A stretch of DNA of 64,000 bases from Cytophagaceae bacterium. GTDB lineage: Bacteria; Bacteroidota; Bacteroidia; Cytophagales; Cyclobacteriaceae. The notes under the pieces are model-generated. The model was given only the letters and a program-made list of their open reading frames with translations, did not search any database and was not told where the DNA came from. The position numbers and the translations under genes were made by a program. This document shows, piece by piece, positions 1-8,207 of this stretch; position 1 is the first letter of the stretch, and every line of letters begins with the position of its first letter. The stretch is taken from the NCBI GenBank assembly GCA_006969745.1, contig CP030886.1:3755234-3819233 (forward strand), in the 5' to 3' direction.

Positions 1-69
1 CCTACTAGGGCTCGAACCTAGACTCTTCTGGACCAAAACCAGACGTGTTGCCAGTTACACCATAGGCCA
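1..69 (-). tRNA. tRNA-Gln (UUG), 3' end cut by window edge
   Basis: Read on the minus strand, an acceptor 5' strand UGGCCUA starts at 69. The anticodon stem pairs UCUGG with CCAGA around a seven-base loop UUUUGGU, which places anticodon UUG (Gln). The T-arm pairs CUAGG with CCUAG around UUCGAGC. Only four bases of the 3' acceptor strand (UAGG) are inside the window, so the discriminator and CCA lie beyond position 1. Confidence 0.93.
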
Positions 70-257
70 ATACCGGGATGTTTTTTAAAGTGTTCGTCCC
101 TCACTTCCGTCTTAACGGACGGCAAAATTAGTTCTTTATCACAAAAATAAAAATGTTATAATCGATCTTTTATAGTATTGAAAATGAATGGTTGTTACTG
201 TGATTGCCTATTGATTATTTGATAACTTTTGAAAGTTGGCATTAGCTTTATTTTTTG

Positions 258-1322
258 ATGACATCAGACAAACTAGAAGGAGCGTTTTTATATGCATCAA
301 TCCTTGCATTAATCTACCTGATCGCGGTAAGTTTTCGGCGAAGAAAATTAGACGTATCCGAGATTAGCTTCAGGGTCATACTTCTAATTCTGTTTGTCGA
401 AGTATTTGTAGAGTGGCTTTTTTTTAGTGACCTCATCAGGACTTACCCTCATTTTATGAGGATAAACTCTCCACTTATTATGATCTTGCCATCCTCGTTC
501 TATTTATGTGTTTCTTCGGATCTTTCCGGAAGGGAGAAGTTTAAGCTTATTGATGGATTGCATCTTTTACCACTGGCTTTCTTCATCATCTACCTAATGC
601 CCTTTTACTTAATGTCTGCTGATGAAAAAAATCAGCTTTATGAAGTATACCTGGGAGGTCAGAAAATCGATTCATTGCCAGTCGCTGCAATTTATAGAGT
701 TGCTCAACTATTTGCTTTGCTTGGGATTATTGCGCAATTGCTTAAGTATAAAGTATCAGAATGGAGTACAAAAGCATGGATCATTTCCATCGCTTATGGA
801 TTGCTATGGGCATTGGATCTTTGGAGATATTTTGGTGGATTAAATGGTGCTGCCCGATACGATGGATATTATTTGATCTCTTTTCTGCTTCTAGTAGTGT
901 ATATGGAACTTACGGGAGCCTTCGAGAAGAAAAGTGCAAAATACATTACCTCCGGGATGAGCAAGTCTAAAACTGAGGAGCTTGCCATGAAGACCATGCG
1001 ACTCATTGAAACAGAAAGACTTTTTATTAATCCTAAAATTACATTAGCTGATTTGGCCACTAAACTGGAGGTGCATCACAACTACGTTTCACAGGCTATC
1101 AACAGTTACTACGGGGTGAGTTTCAAAGAGCTCATAAATTCATTGCGAGTAAATGAGGCAAAGCGCTTGTTGTTGGAGCGGAAGAATGATCGACTCACAT
1201 TTGAGGCCATAGCGGAGATGGCAGGTTTTAACTCTGTTTCCAGTTTCAACGCCTCATTTAAAAGAATAGTAGGAGAGACACCAAGTGCTTTTAAAAAATC
1301 TAATCAGAATGTAAACCTTTAG
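258..1322 (+). CDS. AraC-family regulator with N-terminal membrane domain
   Basis: The N-terminal 230 residues are very hydrophobic, with about seven predicted membrane segments. A soluble linker follows, then a C-terminal AraC-type double helix-turn-helix (about residues 255-350). The second helix-turn-helix contains the usual FEAIAEMAGFNSVSSFNASFK-like pattern and a PSAFKK end. The layout matches Bacteroidota membrane-anchored AraC regulators, which probably sense a signal at the inner membrane and act on nearby promoters. An in-frame TTG lies one codon upstream; I chose the ATG at 258. The ligand cannot be told. The next gene is another AraC regulator on the same strand. Confidence 0.85.
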   Translation: MTSDKLEGAFLYASILALIYLIAVSFRRRKLDVSEISFRVILLILFVEVFVEWLFFSDLIRTYPHFMRINSPLIMILPSSFYLCVSSDLSGREKFKLIDGLHLLPLAFFIIYLMPFYLMSADEKNQLYEVYLGGQKIDSLPVAAIYRVAQLFALLGIIAQLLKYKVSEWSTKAWIISIAYGLLWALDLWRYFGGLNGAARYDGYYLISFLLLVVYMELTGAFEKKSAKYITSGMSKSKTEELAMKTMRLIETERLFINPKITLADLATKLEVHHNYVSQAINSYYGVSFKELINSLRVNEAKRLLLERKNDRLTFEAIAEMAGFNSVSSFNASFKRIVGETPSAFKKSNQNVNL

Positions 1323-1379
1323 CACCCTGCAACATATGCCGAAGGTAAAGCCTCTAATTTGAAGATAAATGACCAATTG

Positions 1380-2183
1380 ATGAATGTGACGAATCTTGGA
1401 GAAGGCCAATACTTTGGAATCGCTAGCGAAGCGATTGAAAATGATTTATTTAAGTTGAGTATGACTCATTATGAAAATGATGAAACACTAGACTATCATG
1501 ATCACGACAATGACTATATAAGTATACTTACCAAAGGCGAGTATCGAGAAGACGGAAAGGATACAAGAAATGAGGTTTTGCCTGGGCATGTTCTTTTCCG
1601 ACCTAAATATTACAGTCACAGAAATGAATTTACAGATCAGGAATCCACCTGCTTCAATATAGAATTCAAAAAAGGCTGGAACAAGTTAGTGGATGTAAAG
1701 TTGAAGCTACCCACTAAATTCATACAGTATGATGTAGGAAGATTTCCTTCGCTTTATAAAGTCTTGATCAATTTTAAACTGAATAATACTTTTGATCAAA
1801 TTGAAGAACATATTTATGATTGGCTTTTCAGCATAGATCAGCAGAAGACTATATCACTTAAGCGATCGTGGATCGAGAAGGTGGAGCATATATTGAATAA
1901 TGAACTTAAGGAGTTCCATTCACTTAATTCACTTGCAGATCGTGTTTGCATACATCCTATATATCTTTCTCGGGCGTTCAAGCAAAATACCGGTTACACC
2001 ATCGGAGAATATCAAATGAATGTAAAACTCTCCAAATCGCTGAAAGCACTTCTGGCTACTGATGATTCAATATCTACTATATCCTTTGCTGGAGGCTTTT
2101 TCGATGATGCTCACTTCATCAGATCGTTTAAATCGAGGTACGGAGTATCTCCCTTTAAATTCAGAAAAAAAGTACATAGTTAA
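1380..2183 (+). CDS. AraC-family regulator with cupin-like sensor domain
   Basis: This is a cytosolic one-component regulator. Residues about 10-110 resemble the cupin AraC-binding domain: a YHDHDNDYIS stretch, then PGHVLFRPKYYSHRNEF. Residues about 165-265 form the AraC double helix-turn-helix, with IHPIYLSRAFKQNTGYTIGEY in the first and a second ending in SRYGVSPFKFRKK. The frame stays open to a TTG at 1359, but the ATG at 1380 is preferred. It lies downstream of the membrane AraC gene and upstream of a run of secreted proteins, which are candidate targets. The effector is unknown. Confidence 0.82.
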   Translation: MNVTNLGEGQYFGIASEAIENDLFKLSMTHYENDETLDYHDHDNDYISILTKGEYREDGKDTRNEVLPGHVLFRPKYYSHRNEFTDQESTCFNIEFKKGWNKLVDVKLKLPTKFIQYDVGRFPSLYKVLINFKLNNTFDQIEEHIYDWLFSIDQQKTISLKRSWIEKVEHILNNELKEFHSLNSLADRVCIHPIYLSRAFKQNTGYTIGEYQMNVKLSKSLKALLATDDSISTISFAGGFFDDAHFIRSFKSRYGVSPFKFRKKVHS

Positions 2184-2240
2184 TCTGATACAATTTTTTG
2201 AGGTTGAGACCCGCCAGATTTGAATCTTAAAACTCAAATT

Positions 2241-3323
2241 ATGGACAAATTCAACTTTAAATTATTAGGACTATTCTTTTTGCTATTTCCTCACTTTCAC
2301 TTTGCTCAAAGTGCGGATAATTCGCTGCCTTACGATAAAATATATGCGTATGGTATGGATGCTAATGTCTCTCCAATTATCGATTTAATAAACAATAGAC
2401 CAGATCTCACAGAAGAGGATGAAGAATTTGTTGGCGACTTTCTGCAAAGGTTTGGCGAGGATGTGGATAGGAGCCAATACGAATCTTCCGGGGACAATGA
2501 AATTGATCAATTGCTAACCATCTTTAGGACATATTGGAGAAAGTCACTTTTGGACACAGAAAGCAATTATATGATGGACTTGGGAAAGGAAGTCATTCCT
2601 TTTCTCATGAAAAACTATTCCAAGTTTAACAGTCCAGCCCAGCGAGATAGTTTGGGCAATCATTTGGCTGATTATATCAGGAGTAGAGGTTTTTATACGA
2701 CAGAACAAGTAAATCCGCAAGGCAGGTTGGTTGATCTTCTCATTTGGAATGAAGAGATAGATTCAATGTTTACTGTTGCTGTAAGTAAAACTGAAACTAC
2801 CGAAGTGAGAGTGGTGTTGATGGATGATTTTGTGACACTTGGATGGATGGAATATGCCACATTGGGAGCACATCATCCCGGAGGCTGGACAACTGAAAAC
2901 GCGCTGCATTGTGTGATTGAGTCATATGACATGGAAAGTGAGAATTTTAAGGTGAGCTATCTGGCCCATGAGGCAAGACACTTTCTTGACAAACAAATCT
3001 GGTCTGAATTAAGCGATGCTGATTTAGAATATAGATCCAAACTAACAGAGCTAAGCCTTACGCGGAAGTCCACTTATGAGCTGATTGAATTTTTCATGAA
3101 TAATTCAAATCAAGCCAGTGTGAATGGGCATCAGGTAGCCAATCATTTTTTGATAGAAAATCTATCAAAAAAATTGTTTGATAATCGATTGATTTCTGAT
3201 TTAAATAAGTGGAAAAAGATAAAATCAAGGAAGATTAATAAAGCAGCAGCTGAACTTCTTGATTCTCATACGAACATGTTGCATGAAATTGGAAAAGGCG
3301 CAACTAGCGTAGTTACAAATTGA
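2241..3323 (+). CDS. Secreted protein with HExxH motif (possible zinc peptidase)
   Basis: The ATG at 2241 gives a good signal peptide (MDKFNFKLLGLFFLLFPHFH, cut near FAQS), so I reject the upstream in-frame TTG at 2220. The mature protein of about 335 residues is mostly helical and has no family I recognise. The one telling element is HEARH at residues about 243-247 inside SYLAHEARHFLD, which matches HExxH of zinc metallopeptidases. Gluzincins need a downstream Glu; several Glu follow (for example in AELSLTRKSTYELIEFF) but I cannot assign one. Probably periplasmic or exported. The peptidase function is inferred from the motif only. Confidence 0.7.
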   Translation: MDKFNFKLLGLFFLLFPHFHFAQSADNSLPYDKIYAYGMDANVSPIIDLINNRPDLTEEDEEFVGDFLQRFGEDVDRSQYESSGDNEIDQLLTIFRTYWRKSLLDTESNYMMDLGKEVIPFLMKNYSKFNSPAQRDSLGNHLADYIRSRGFYTTEQVNPQGRLVDLLIWNEEIDSMFTVAVSKTETTEVRVVLMDDFVTLGWMEYATLGAHHPGGWTTENALHCVIESYDMESENFKVSYLAHEARHFLDKQIWSELSDADLEYRSKLTELSLTRKSTYELIEFFMNNSNQASVNGHQVANHFLIENLSKKLFDNRLISDLNKWKKIKSRKINKAAAELLDSHTNMLHEIGKGATSVVTN

Positions 3324-3444
3324 TGTACTGTTAAGATTTTGATCTTGCCAATATTTCAATATGATGAAAATTATGAAGGAAAATAGTAGACTAATCCGGG
3401 TATAAATGCGTCTTATTGAGCTTTAATCATAAACAAGTTCCATA

Positions 3445-4173
3445 ATGAAATCAATCACACTTACGCTGCTCGGATGTCTACTGTTAAACTTGAGCGCTAT
3501 TGCTCAAGACAATAAGCTCATAAGAAAGGAGATTAAAACTGGTAATACGTCCTTCTTCTACCATGTCTCACCAGAAAAGTCAGATGCAGTTGTACTGCTT
3601 TTTCATGATTGGTTTGGAGTATCAGATTTAAGCTATGAAATGGCAGATAGGATAATTGATAAAGGAATGGATGTCATTATTATGGATTTATATAAAGGGC
3701 GATCAGCTAATACTAATCAAGAAGCTGGAGGACTTATGAATTCAATCGATCAGGCCAATATGTGGGATTACATCGATGCTGTCTTGAAAAATGCCGGAAA
3801 GAAGCATGATCAGATTTTTATCTGGGGATTCAGTTTGGGCACAATCCCAGCCTCCCAAACTGCAATCAAGAACAACGAGGCTGTGGATGGTTTGGTACTT
3901 TTCTATGGTAATGTGACACAAGACAAAGAACAAATAGCGAAGATCACATTCCCAACTTTAATGGTGATGGGTTCAAAAGACAATCCTCGGGGTGCAATTG
4001 ACTATTATAACAATGTGACAGAGGCTGGAGGAAATGCCAGACTTTTCATCTATCCAAATGCACGACATGCTTTTGCTCAAAAGCTATTCAACGCCGGTGG
4101 CAACTATGATCAAAAAGCAAAAGATGCGAGCCTCGAAGTTGCATTTAGATTTTTGGATGATTGTTTAGAATAA
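3445..4173 (+). CDS. Secreted dienelactone-hydrolase-family alpha/beta hydrolase
   Basis: A signal peptide (ending ..LNLSAIAQ) is followed by a dienelactone hydrolase fold of about 220 residues. A plausible catalytic triad is visible: nucleophile Ser-130 in WGFSLG (the classical family has Cys here), Asp-179 in GSKDNPRG and His-208 in NARHAF. HDWFGVS near residue 54-60 is the family's N-terminal signature. It probably hydrolyses an ester or lactone outside the cytoplasm; the substrate is unknown. It stands alone between non-coding gaps of about 120 and 140 bases. Confidence 0.87.
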   Translation: MKSITLTLLGCLLLNLSAIAQDNKLIRKEIKTGNTSFFYHVSPEKSDAVVLLFHDWFGVSDLSYEMADRIIDKGMDVIIMDLYKGRSANTNQEAGGLMNSIDQANMWDYIDAVLKNAGKKHDQIFIWGFSLGTIPASQTAIKNNEAVDGLVLFYGNVTQDKEQIAKITFPTLMVMGSKDNPRGAIDYYNNVTEAGGNARLFIYPNARHAFAQKLFNAGGNYDQKAKDASLEVAFRFLDDCLE

Positions 4174-4231
4174 TCGAGTATAGGATCAAGTAGATAAGAA
4201 TTGGTGAACCAGCACACTTCTTATTTCATGG

Positions 4232-4249
4232 CTTTTTGACAAATGTTGC
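4232..4249 (+). promoter_or_regulatory. 18-base intergenic motif, copy 1
   Basis: CTTTTTGACAAATGTTGC occurs exactly here, 67 bases before the lipoprotein gene at 4317, and again at 7525-7542 in the gap between an AraC gene and a secreted-protein gene. Exact 18-base sharing between two intergenic regions 3.3 kb apart in an AraC-rich segment suggests a regulator binding site. No TAnnTTTG element sits at promoter spacing, so it is not simply a -33 box. Confidence 0.45.
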
Positions 4250-4316
4250 CTACTTCTTCAGAGTCATGTCTTTTTACACGTAAATCACGTTCTTTCGCTG
4301 AATTAAAACTCAAAAA

Positions 4317-5114
4317 ATGAAAGCATTTAATAAGGAATATCAGCTATTAGCACTTCTAATATTTCTATTTGGTTGTTCAGCAAATAGCGACTCAAACTCT
4401 CAAGAATTAATACTCGATGAAGTAATTCAAAACTATTATCAAGCGATCGGAGGGTATGAAAGACTCAAATCAATCCAGACAAAATATACATCAGGCACCT
4501 ATGTAGAGCCTGGGTACGGCCTGATTATCAACGGAGAAACGATCAGTGAAAGAGGTGACAAGCGAATTGTTCATGGGACGGGAAAACTTATTGGGTTTTT
4601 TTATGAAGGGTATAACGGCCAGCAAGTTTGGGAATATTATAAGGGAGATACAATACCTCGGATAATGGAAGGTGAAGCTGAAAAGGCTTCACGACGAGGG
4701 GCAGAGTTTGACGAGTCATTTGTGGATTGGAAAGAAAAAGGACATTCAGTTGAATTGAAGGGCATAATTGACCTTGATGGATCCATTGTATATCAAATAG
4801 ATGTAATTCTTGAGGACTCCTGGAAAAAGACCTATTATTTGGACAGTAAGACTTTTCTCATCAAAGCAATGCGTAAAAGCATGCCCTTACATGCCAAAGG
4901 AGATGATGTGAATTTTCTTGTATTCTACGATCAGTACCGTGAAGTAGATGGTTTACTATTTCCATTTGTAAGTACCGAACGTGACATAGATGACAACTTT
5001 AGAATGATTAGTGTGAGGGTGATAGATGAGATTAGACTGAATCTTAGTCTTGATTCAATCAATTTCAATCCCCATATACCCGATACAAGTAAAGTTTCTC
5101 TCATTGGGAGCTGA
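4317..5114 (+). CDS. Lipoprotein, LolA-like/outer-membrane-lipoprotein-sorting-like fold
   Basis: The N-terminus ends in a lipobox (LIFLFGC, Cys about residue 20), so the protein is probably a lipoprotein. The body of about 245 residues reads as repeated beta strands with an early helix (LDEVIQNYYQAIGGYERLKSIQTKYTSG). This resembles the LolA/LppX-like half-barrel proteins common in Bacteroidota, which open with a helix and a 'GG..kl..i' pattern. It likely binds or carries a lipid or other hydrophobic ligand in the periplasm. The next gene begins 14 bases after its stop, so the two probably share a transcript. Confidence 0.72.
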   Translation: MKAFNKEYQLLALLIFLFGCSANSDSNSQELILDEVIQNYYQAIGGYERLKSIQTKYTSGTYVEPGYGLIINGETISERGDKRIVHGTGKLIGFFYEGYNGQQVWEYYKGDTIPRIMEGEAEKASRRGAEFDESFVDWKEKGHSVELKGIIDLDGSIVYQIDVILEDSWKKTYYLDSKTFLIKAMRKSMPLHAKGDDVNFLVFYDQYREVDGLLFPFVSTERDIDDNFRMISVRVIDEIRLNLSLDSINFNPHIPDTSKVSLIGS

Positions 5115-5128
5115 GTGTTAGCTGTAAG

Positions 5129-5734
5129 ATGAAAAGGATGAGCCGCACAGTTTTGTTTTTTATAGTCGCTCTGATCACTGTTACAATGAATGTCTCGTGT
5201 CAAACAAAAGATAGAAGTATGGAATTGAGACAGATATTCGAAGAGTATATTAAATATCACAATGCTCATGAAACCAATGAAATCCTGAGTTTTTACTCGG
5301 AAGACTTTATTCTGTTTTTTACAGAATATGATGTAGAGGTTGATAAGGATGGTCTGGTAGATATCTTAGGTTGGGACAAAGGAGTCAATGGTCACATCGC
5401 TTACGAAGACCTTACGATTGAGCAAGATTCAATTAGCGGCTTGTTTACAGAACAAAACGATTTCCTAAAACTTATTGGAATTCAGGAGCTGAAAGCCTCA
5501 GTCACCTACAGATTTGATGCTTCGGGGAAGATCGTCAAACAAGCCTACACTCTGCTACCCGATCAGCCTTCTATACGAGAAAAAATTCACCCCTGCGTAC
5601 AATGGGCAAAAGCTAACAGGCCATTTGAACTACAGGATATCTATCCCAATGACCAAATATTGTTTAACGAGGAATCAGGCAGAAGATGGATCAGCCTGCT
5701 AAAAGAATGGGAAGAAGCAGTAAAGCCCCAGTAG
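5129..5734 (+). CDS. Lipoprotein with NTF2/SnoaL-like domain
   Basis: A signal segment ends in a lipobox (VTMNVSC). The following domain begins LRQIFEEYIKYHNAHETNEILSFYS-like, the helix pattern of SnoaL/NTF2-like proteins, and continues with the family's curved strands (DFILFFTEYDVEV, LKASVTYRF). A C-terminal helical extension (about residues 145-200) follows. NTF2-like domains serve as small enzymes or ligand pockets, and no catalytic residue can be picked here. It sits 14 bases behind the preceding lipoprotein and probably shares its transcript. Confidence 0.68.
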   Translation: MKRMSRTVLFFIVALITVTMNVSCQTKDRSMELRQIFEEYIKYHNAHETNEILSFYSEDFILFFTEYDVEVDKDGLVDILGWDKGVNGHIAYEDLTIEQDSISGLFTEQNDFLKLIGIQELKASVTYRFDASGKIVKQAYTLLPDQPSIREKIHPCVQWAKANRPFELQDIYPNDQILFNEESGRRWISLLKEWEEAVKPQ

Positions 5735-5770
5735 AATTAAAGTTGATTAAAAGCTAAATAAAGTTTACTC

Positions 5771-6670
5771 ATGAAGACTATTTCATTTACGTTACTTCTG
5801 TCAATTGTATTTTCCCAAAAACCTTCTGATCGGGATCTCATCGACTCTCAAGTTGGAAATTGTCCTACAAATGTCGAGGCTTTTGAAAGCGAAATTTTCA
5901 ATGGTAACGTTTATAGGGGTTCATTTAGCCCGGATGGACGTACATTTTACTACTTTAAAAAAATAACGGCGGGCCTGGAGGATTACAGGATCTTCACCAC
6001 CAAGATGAAAGATGGTGAATGGTCAGAGCCTGAGGTTCTTGAGATTTCTGGTTCACATTCAGATCTGTATCCAAGTATTTCAAAGGATGGGAAAAGGATG
6101 GTTTTTGTTTCTTATCGACCAGTGCCGGAAGAATACAGAATTGACAACTCGGAAAACGCTCATTTATGGTATACCGATAAAGTTGATGGCAAGTGGAGCG
6201 AGCCGGTTTTTATGGCAGAAGCAAATAAAATTGGTCACTATCACGCTTGGGCAGAATTTGGCTGGGATGGAAACATTTACTTTAAAAGACTAACACCAGA
6301 CTATCAAAACAAAGTGAATCTGTTTACCGAGTGGGATGGCAAGAAGTACACTACTCCTAAGGTGTTTGAAGAGGTAGAGCAATGGAGAAATTCGACAGAT
6401 TTTGTCCTGGATGGTGGCTCTCCGGGCCCTACTAAAGATATTGTGATCCTGAATGTGCTGACATTCGATGCAGAAAAAGGGAGAGGGGCAAGCATATGGT
6501 ATTCCAGAAAAGTAGATGGAAATTGGAAAGATCCAAAGCCGATGAACGGAGACGTAAACCAAACTGGATACCAAAATTTTCAATTTTATTCACCAGAAGG
6601 AAGCTGTCTGTACTTCGTCCGAAATTTCAGGCAATTTTATCGGGTGTCGCTGACAGAAGCTTTTAACTAA
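5771..6670 (+). CDS. Secreted TolB/PD40-type beta-propeller protein
   Basis: A short signal peptide (MKTISFTLLLSIVFS) precedes about 280 residues with repeated 'SFSPDGRTFYYFKK', 'YPSISKDGKRMVFVS' and 'FYSPEGSCLYFV' blades. These are the PD40/WD40-like repeats of TolB-type beta-propellers, with about five blades recognisable. Such proteins usually mediate binding rather than catalysis. The gene ends convergently with the AraC gene on the other strand; the two coding regions overlap by 8 bases (6663-6670). Complete, with no frameshift seen. Confidence 0.8.
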   Translation: MKTISFTLLLSIVFSQKPSDRDLIDSQVGNCPTNVEAFESEIFNGNVYRGSFSPDGRTFYYFKKITAGLEDYRIFTTKMKDGEWSEPEVLEISGSHSDLYPSISKDGKRMVFVSYRPVPEEYRIDNSENAHLWYTDKVDGKWSEPVFMAEANKIGHYHAWAEFGWDGNIYFKRLTPDYQNKVNLFTEWDGKKYTTPKVFEEVEQWRNSTDFVLDGGSPGPTKDIVILNVLTFDAEKGRGASIWYSRKVDGNWKDPKPMNGDVNQTGYQNFQFYSPEGSCLYFVRNFRQFYRVSLTEAFN

Positions 6671-7472
6671 GCCTCCTATTAGCGTCAAATTCAGATCTCA
6701 GCTTCATTGGACTCAATCCAAAATACTCCTTGATAGACCTGGAAAACACAGACAATCTTGAAAAGCCAAGATTAGCAGATATCTCCTCAACCGAAGCGGT
6801 GGTGCTAATCAATTCTCTATAAGCAAGTTCCATTTGTTGATTATGGAAGTATTGCCATGGTGTGATCTTGTAGAAACTTCTAAATGATCTCAAAAAATGA
6901 TGTTTGGACATGAATGCTTCATCAGCGACCTCATCTAGAAAGAATGGCTTATTGAGATGATTGTTCATATACTGAATCGCTTTCATCAACCTTCTCATGG
7001 TCTCTAATTTTGTATTTTTTTTAATTCTATCAATCCCCTCGAGAGATTCAATAAGTCTTGAATGACCACAACCTAAAGCTGATTTGCAGTCAACAAAAAA
7101 ATGATCTCTGGTTTGGCTGTCTAAGTTGATCTTAGCCCTCAGCCAAATCCCAAATGAGTCTACATCAGGGATACTTATATTGGTTATCATGTTGGCATGA
7201 ACTTCTTTATCAAGAAATATGGATACGCCTTTATGACTTTGGCTTGATTTATAATTGACCTCATCGCCTGGATTTATTATTAGATATTCTCCTTGATTCA
7301 GAGTTATCTTTTGATCATTAACCTGGTAATATTCCTTCCCTTGAATGCAATACTTAATTGAGAGCATAGACTTATAAGGACCGAATTCATAGTCAGAAGC
7401 TGTCGAATAGAAAATTTCATTTTCAGGTCTGAAAAGTGAAGGATCGAGGGATGGTAGACTCGAATAGTTCAT
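6663..7472 (-). CDS. AraC-family regulator
   Basis: The product is a 269-residue cytosolic regulator. Residues about 20-100 look like a small beta-sandwich/cupin (IKYCIQGKEYYQVNDQ, GEYLIINPGDEVNYKS). Residues about 165-265 are the AraC double helix-turn-helix (FLDEVADEAFMSKHHFLRSF, then VEEISANLGFSRLSVFSRSI and YFGLSPMKLR). It is transcribed away from the secreted-protein gene at 7669. The exact 18-base motif at 7525-7542 lies in the shared divergent gap, which makes self-control or control of the neighbour plausible. The effector is unknown. Confidence 0.85.
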   Translation of the reverse strand: MNYSSLPSLDPSLFRPENEIFYSTASDYEFGPYKSMLSIKYCIQGKEYYQVNDQKITLNQGEYLIINPGDEVNYKSSQSHKGVSIFLDKEVHANMITNISIPDVDSFGIWLRAKINLDSQTRDHFFVDCKSALGCGHSRLIESLEGIDRIKKNTKLETMRRLMKAIQYMNNHLNKPFFLDEVADEAFMSKHHFLRSFRSFYKITPWQYFHNQQMELAYRELISTTASVEEISANLGFSRLSVFSRSIKEYFGLSPMKLRSEFDANRRLS

Positions 7473-7524
7473 TAGGTATGTTACTCTGTTTTGATTACAA
7501 GGTTACACTTTTCAAAACTTATAC

Positions 7525-7542
7525 CTTTTTGACAAATGTTGC
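7525..7542 (+). promoter_or_regulatory. 18-base intergenic motif, copy 2
   Basis: This is an exact second copy of CTTTTTGACAAATGTTGC (first at 4232). It lies 52 bases upstream of the minus-strand AraC start and 126 bases upstream of the plus-strand gene at 7669. A looser relative (CTTTATGACAATTC) is visible near 9267-9280, before the beta-lactamase-fold gene. Confidence 0.45.
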
Positions 7543-7668
7543 TCGATTGCTACCTTGAGATGTTAGGATGGAAAAATGCTGCAATCTTTGAAATCAGGCT
7601 AAACCAGAAATTTTTAGCCATAAACATGACGAAGAAGAAGAAACTAAGATCTTAAACATTATTAGCCA

Positions 7669-8196
7669 ATGGGAAAATCTTGTGTAGCAGCACTCTTACT
7701 ATTTACAGTCTTATGCATTAATGCCAGCAATGCTCAAACTAGCAGAATTCATGAACTGTCCTTTCTTATTGGTAGTTGGGAGGTACGAGAGGAAAATGAA
7801 GCTAAAACATGGTGGGAGGAGACTGACAGAACTGTTATATATATTCTGGACAGTACTTACATCGAGTTGAATTCCATAGCAATATCATCTTCAGGAAAGC
7901 AACGATCCTATAAATGGTACATCCACTATAACTCCAAGAGTGACCAATTTGAGATGGTATCGATCTTCAGCAATTGGTATAAGATTCAATATGACCGTTT
8001 AAGTTGGGATGCTGACTCTCGGAGACTAACGATTTTAAGTGGTTCTGACCCCGGTAGCGATGATTACCATGAGAGAAAAGGAGAACTTCAATTCAATGAA
8101 GACTTTTCAGCGTACGAGTGGAAAGGCGTAAATAAGTCGGGCAACCCTGATGATCCCAGTATTTGGGAATACACAGAGCGCGGTAGAAAGAAGTAA
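7669..8196 (+). CDS. Secreted hypothetical protein, DUF1579/lipocalin-like
   Basis: A signal peptide ends at ..CINASNAQ. The mature part starts with ELSFLIGSWEVREENEAKTW, the N-terminal signature of lipocalin-like and DUF1579-type beta-barrels ('fLiGsWe'). It then runs through regular strands to a charged end. These small barrels are thought to bind ligands; nothing catalytic is visible. The S41 peptidase gene starts 12 bases after its stop, so the two are likely co-transcribed. Confidence 0.68.
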   Translation: MGKSCVAALLLFTVLCINASNAQTSRIHELSFLIGSWEVREENEAKTWWEETDRTVIYILDSTYIELNSIAISSSGKQRSYKWYIHYNSKSDQFEMVSIFSNWYKIQYDRLSWDADSRRLTILSGSDPGSDDYHERKGELQFNEDFSAYEWKGVNKSGNPDDPSIWEYTERGRKK

Positions 8197-8207
8197 TAAA
8201 AGGGGGC

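Noticed and set aside
255..260. TTG at 255 as start of the membrane AraC gene
   Set aside because: An ATG follows one codon later in the same frame, so the longer start gains nothing.
2220..2240. TTG start adding seven residues to the HExxH protein
   Set aside because: The ATG at 2241 begins a clean signal peptide; the extension would precede it with polar residues.
4232..4249. 18-base motif read as a plain -33/-7 promoter
   Set aside because: No TAnnTTTG box occurs about 19-21 bases downstream in either copy.
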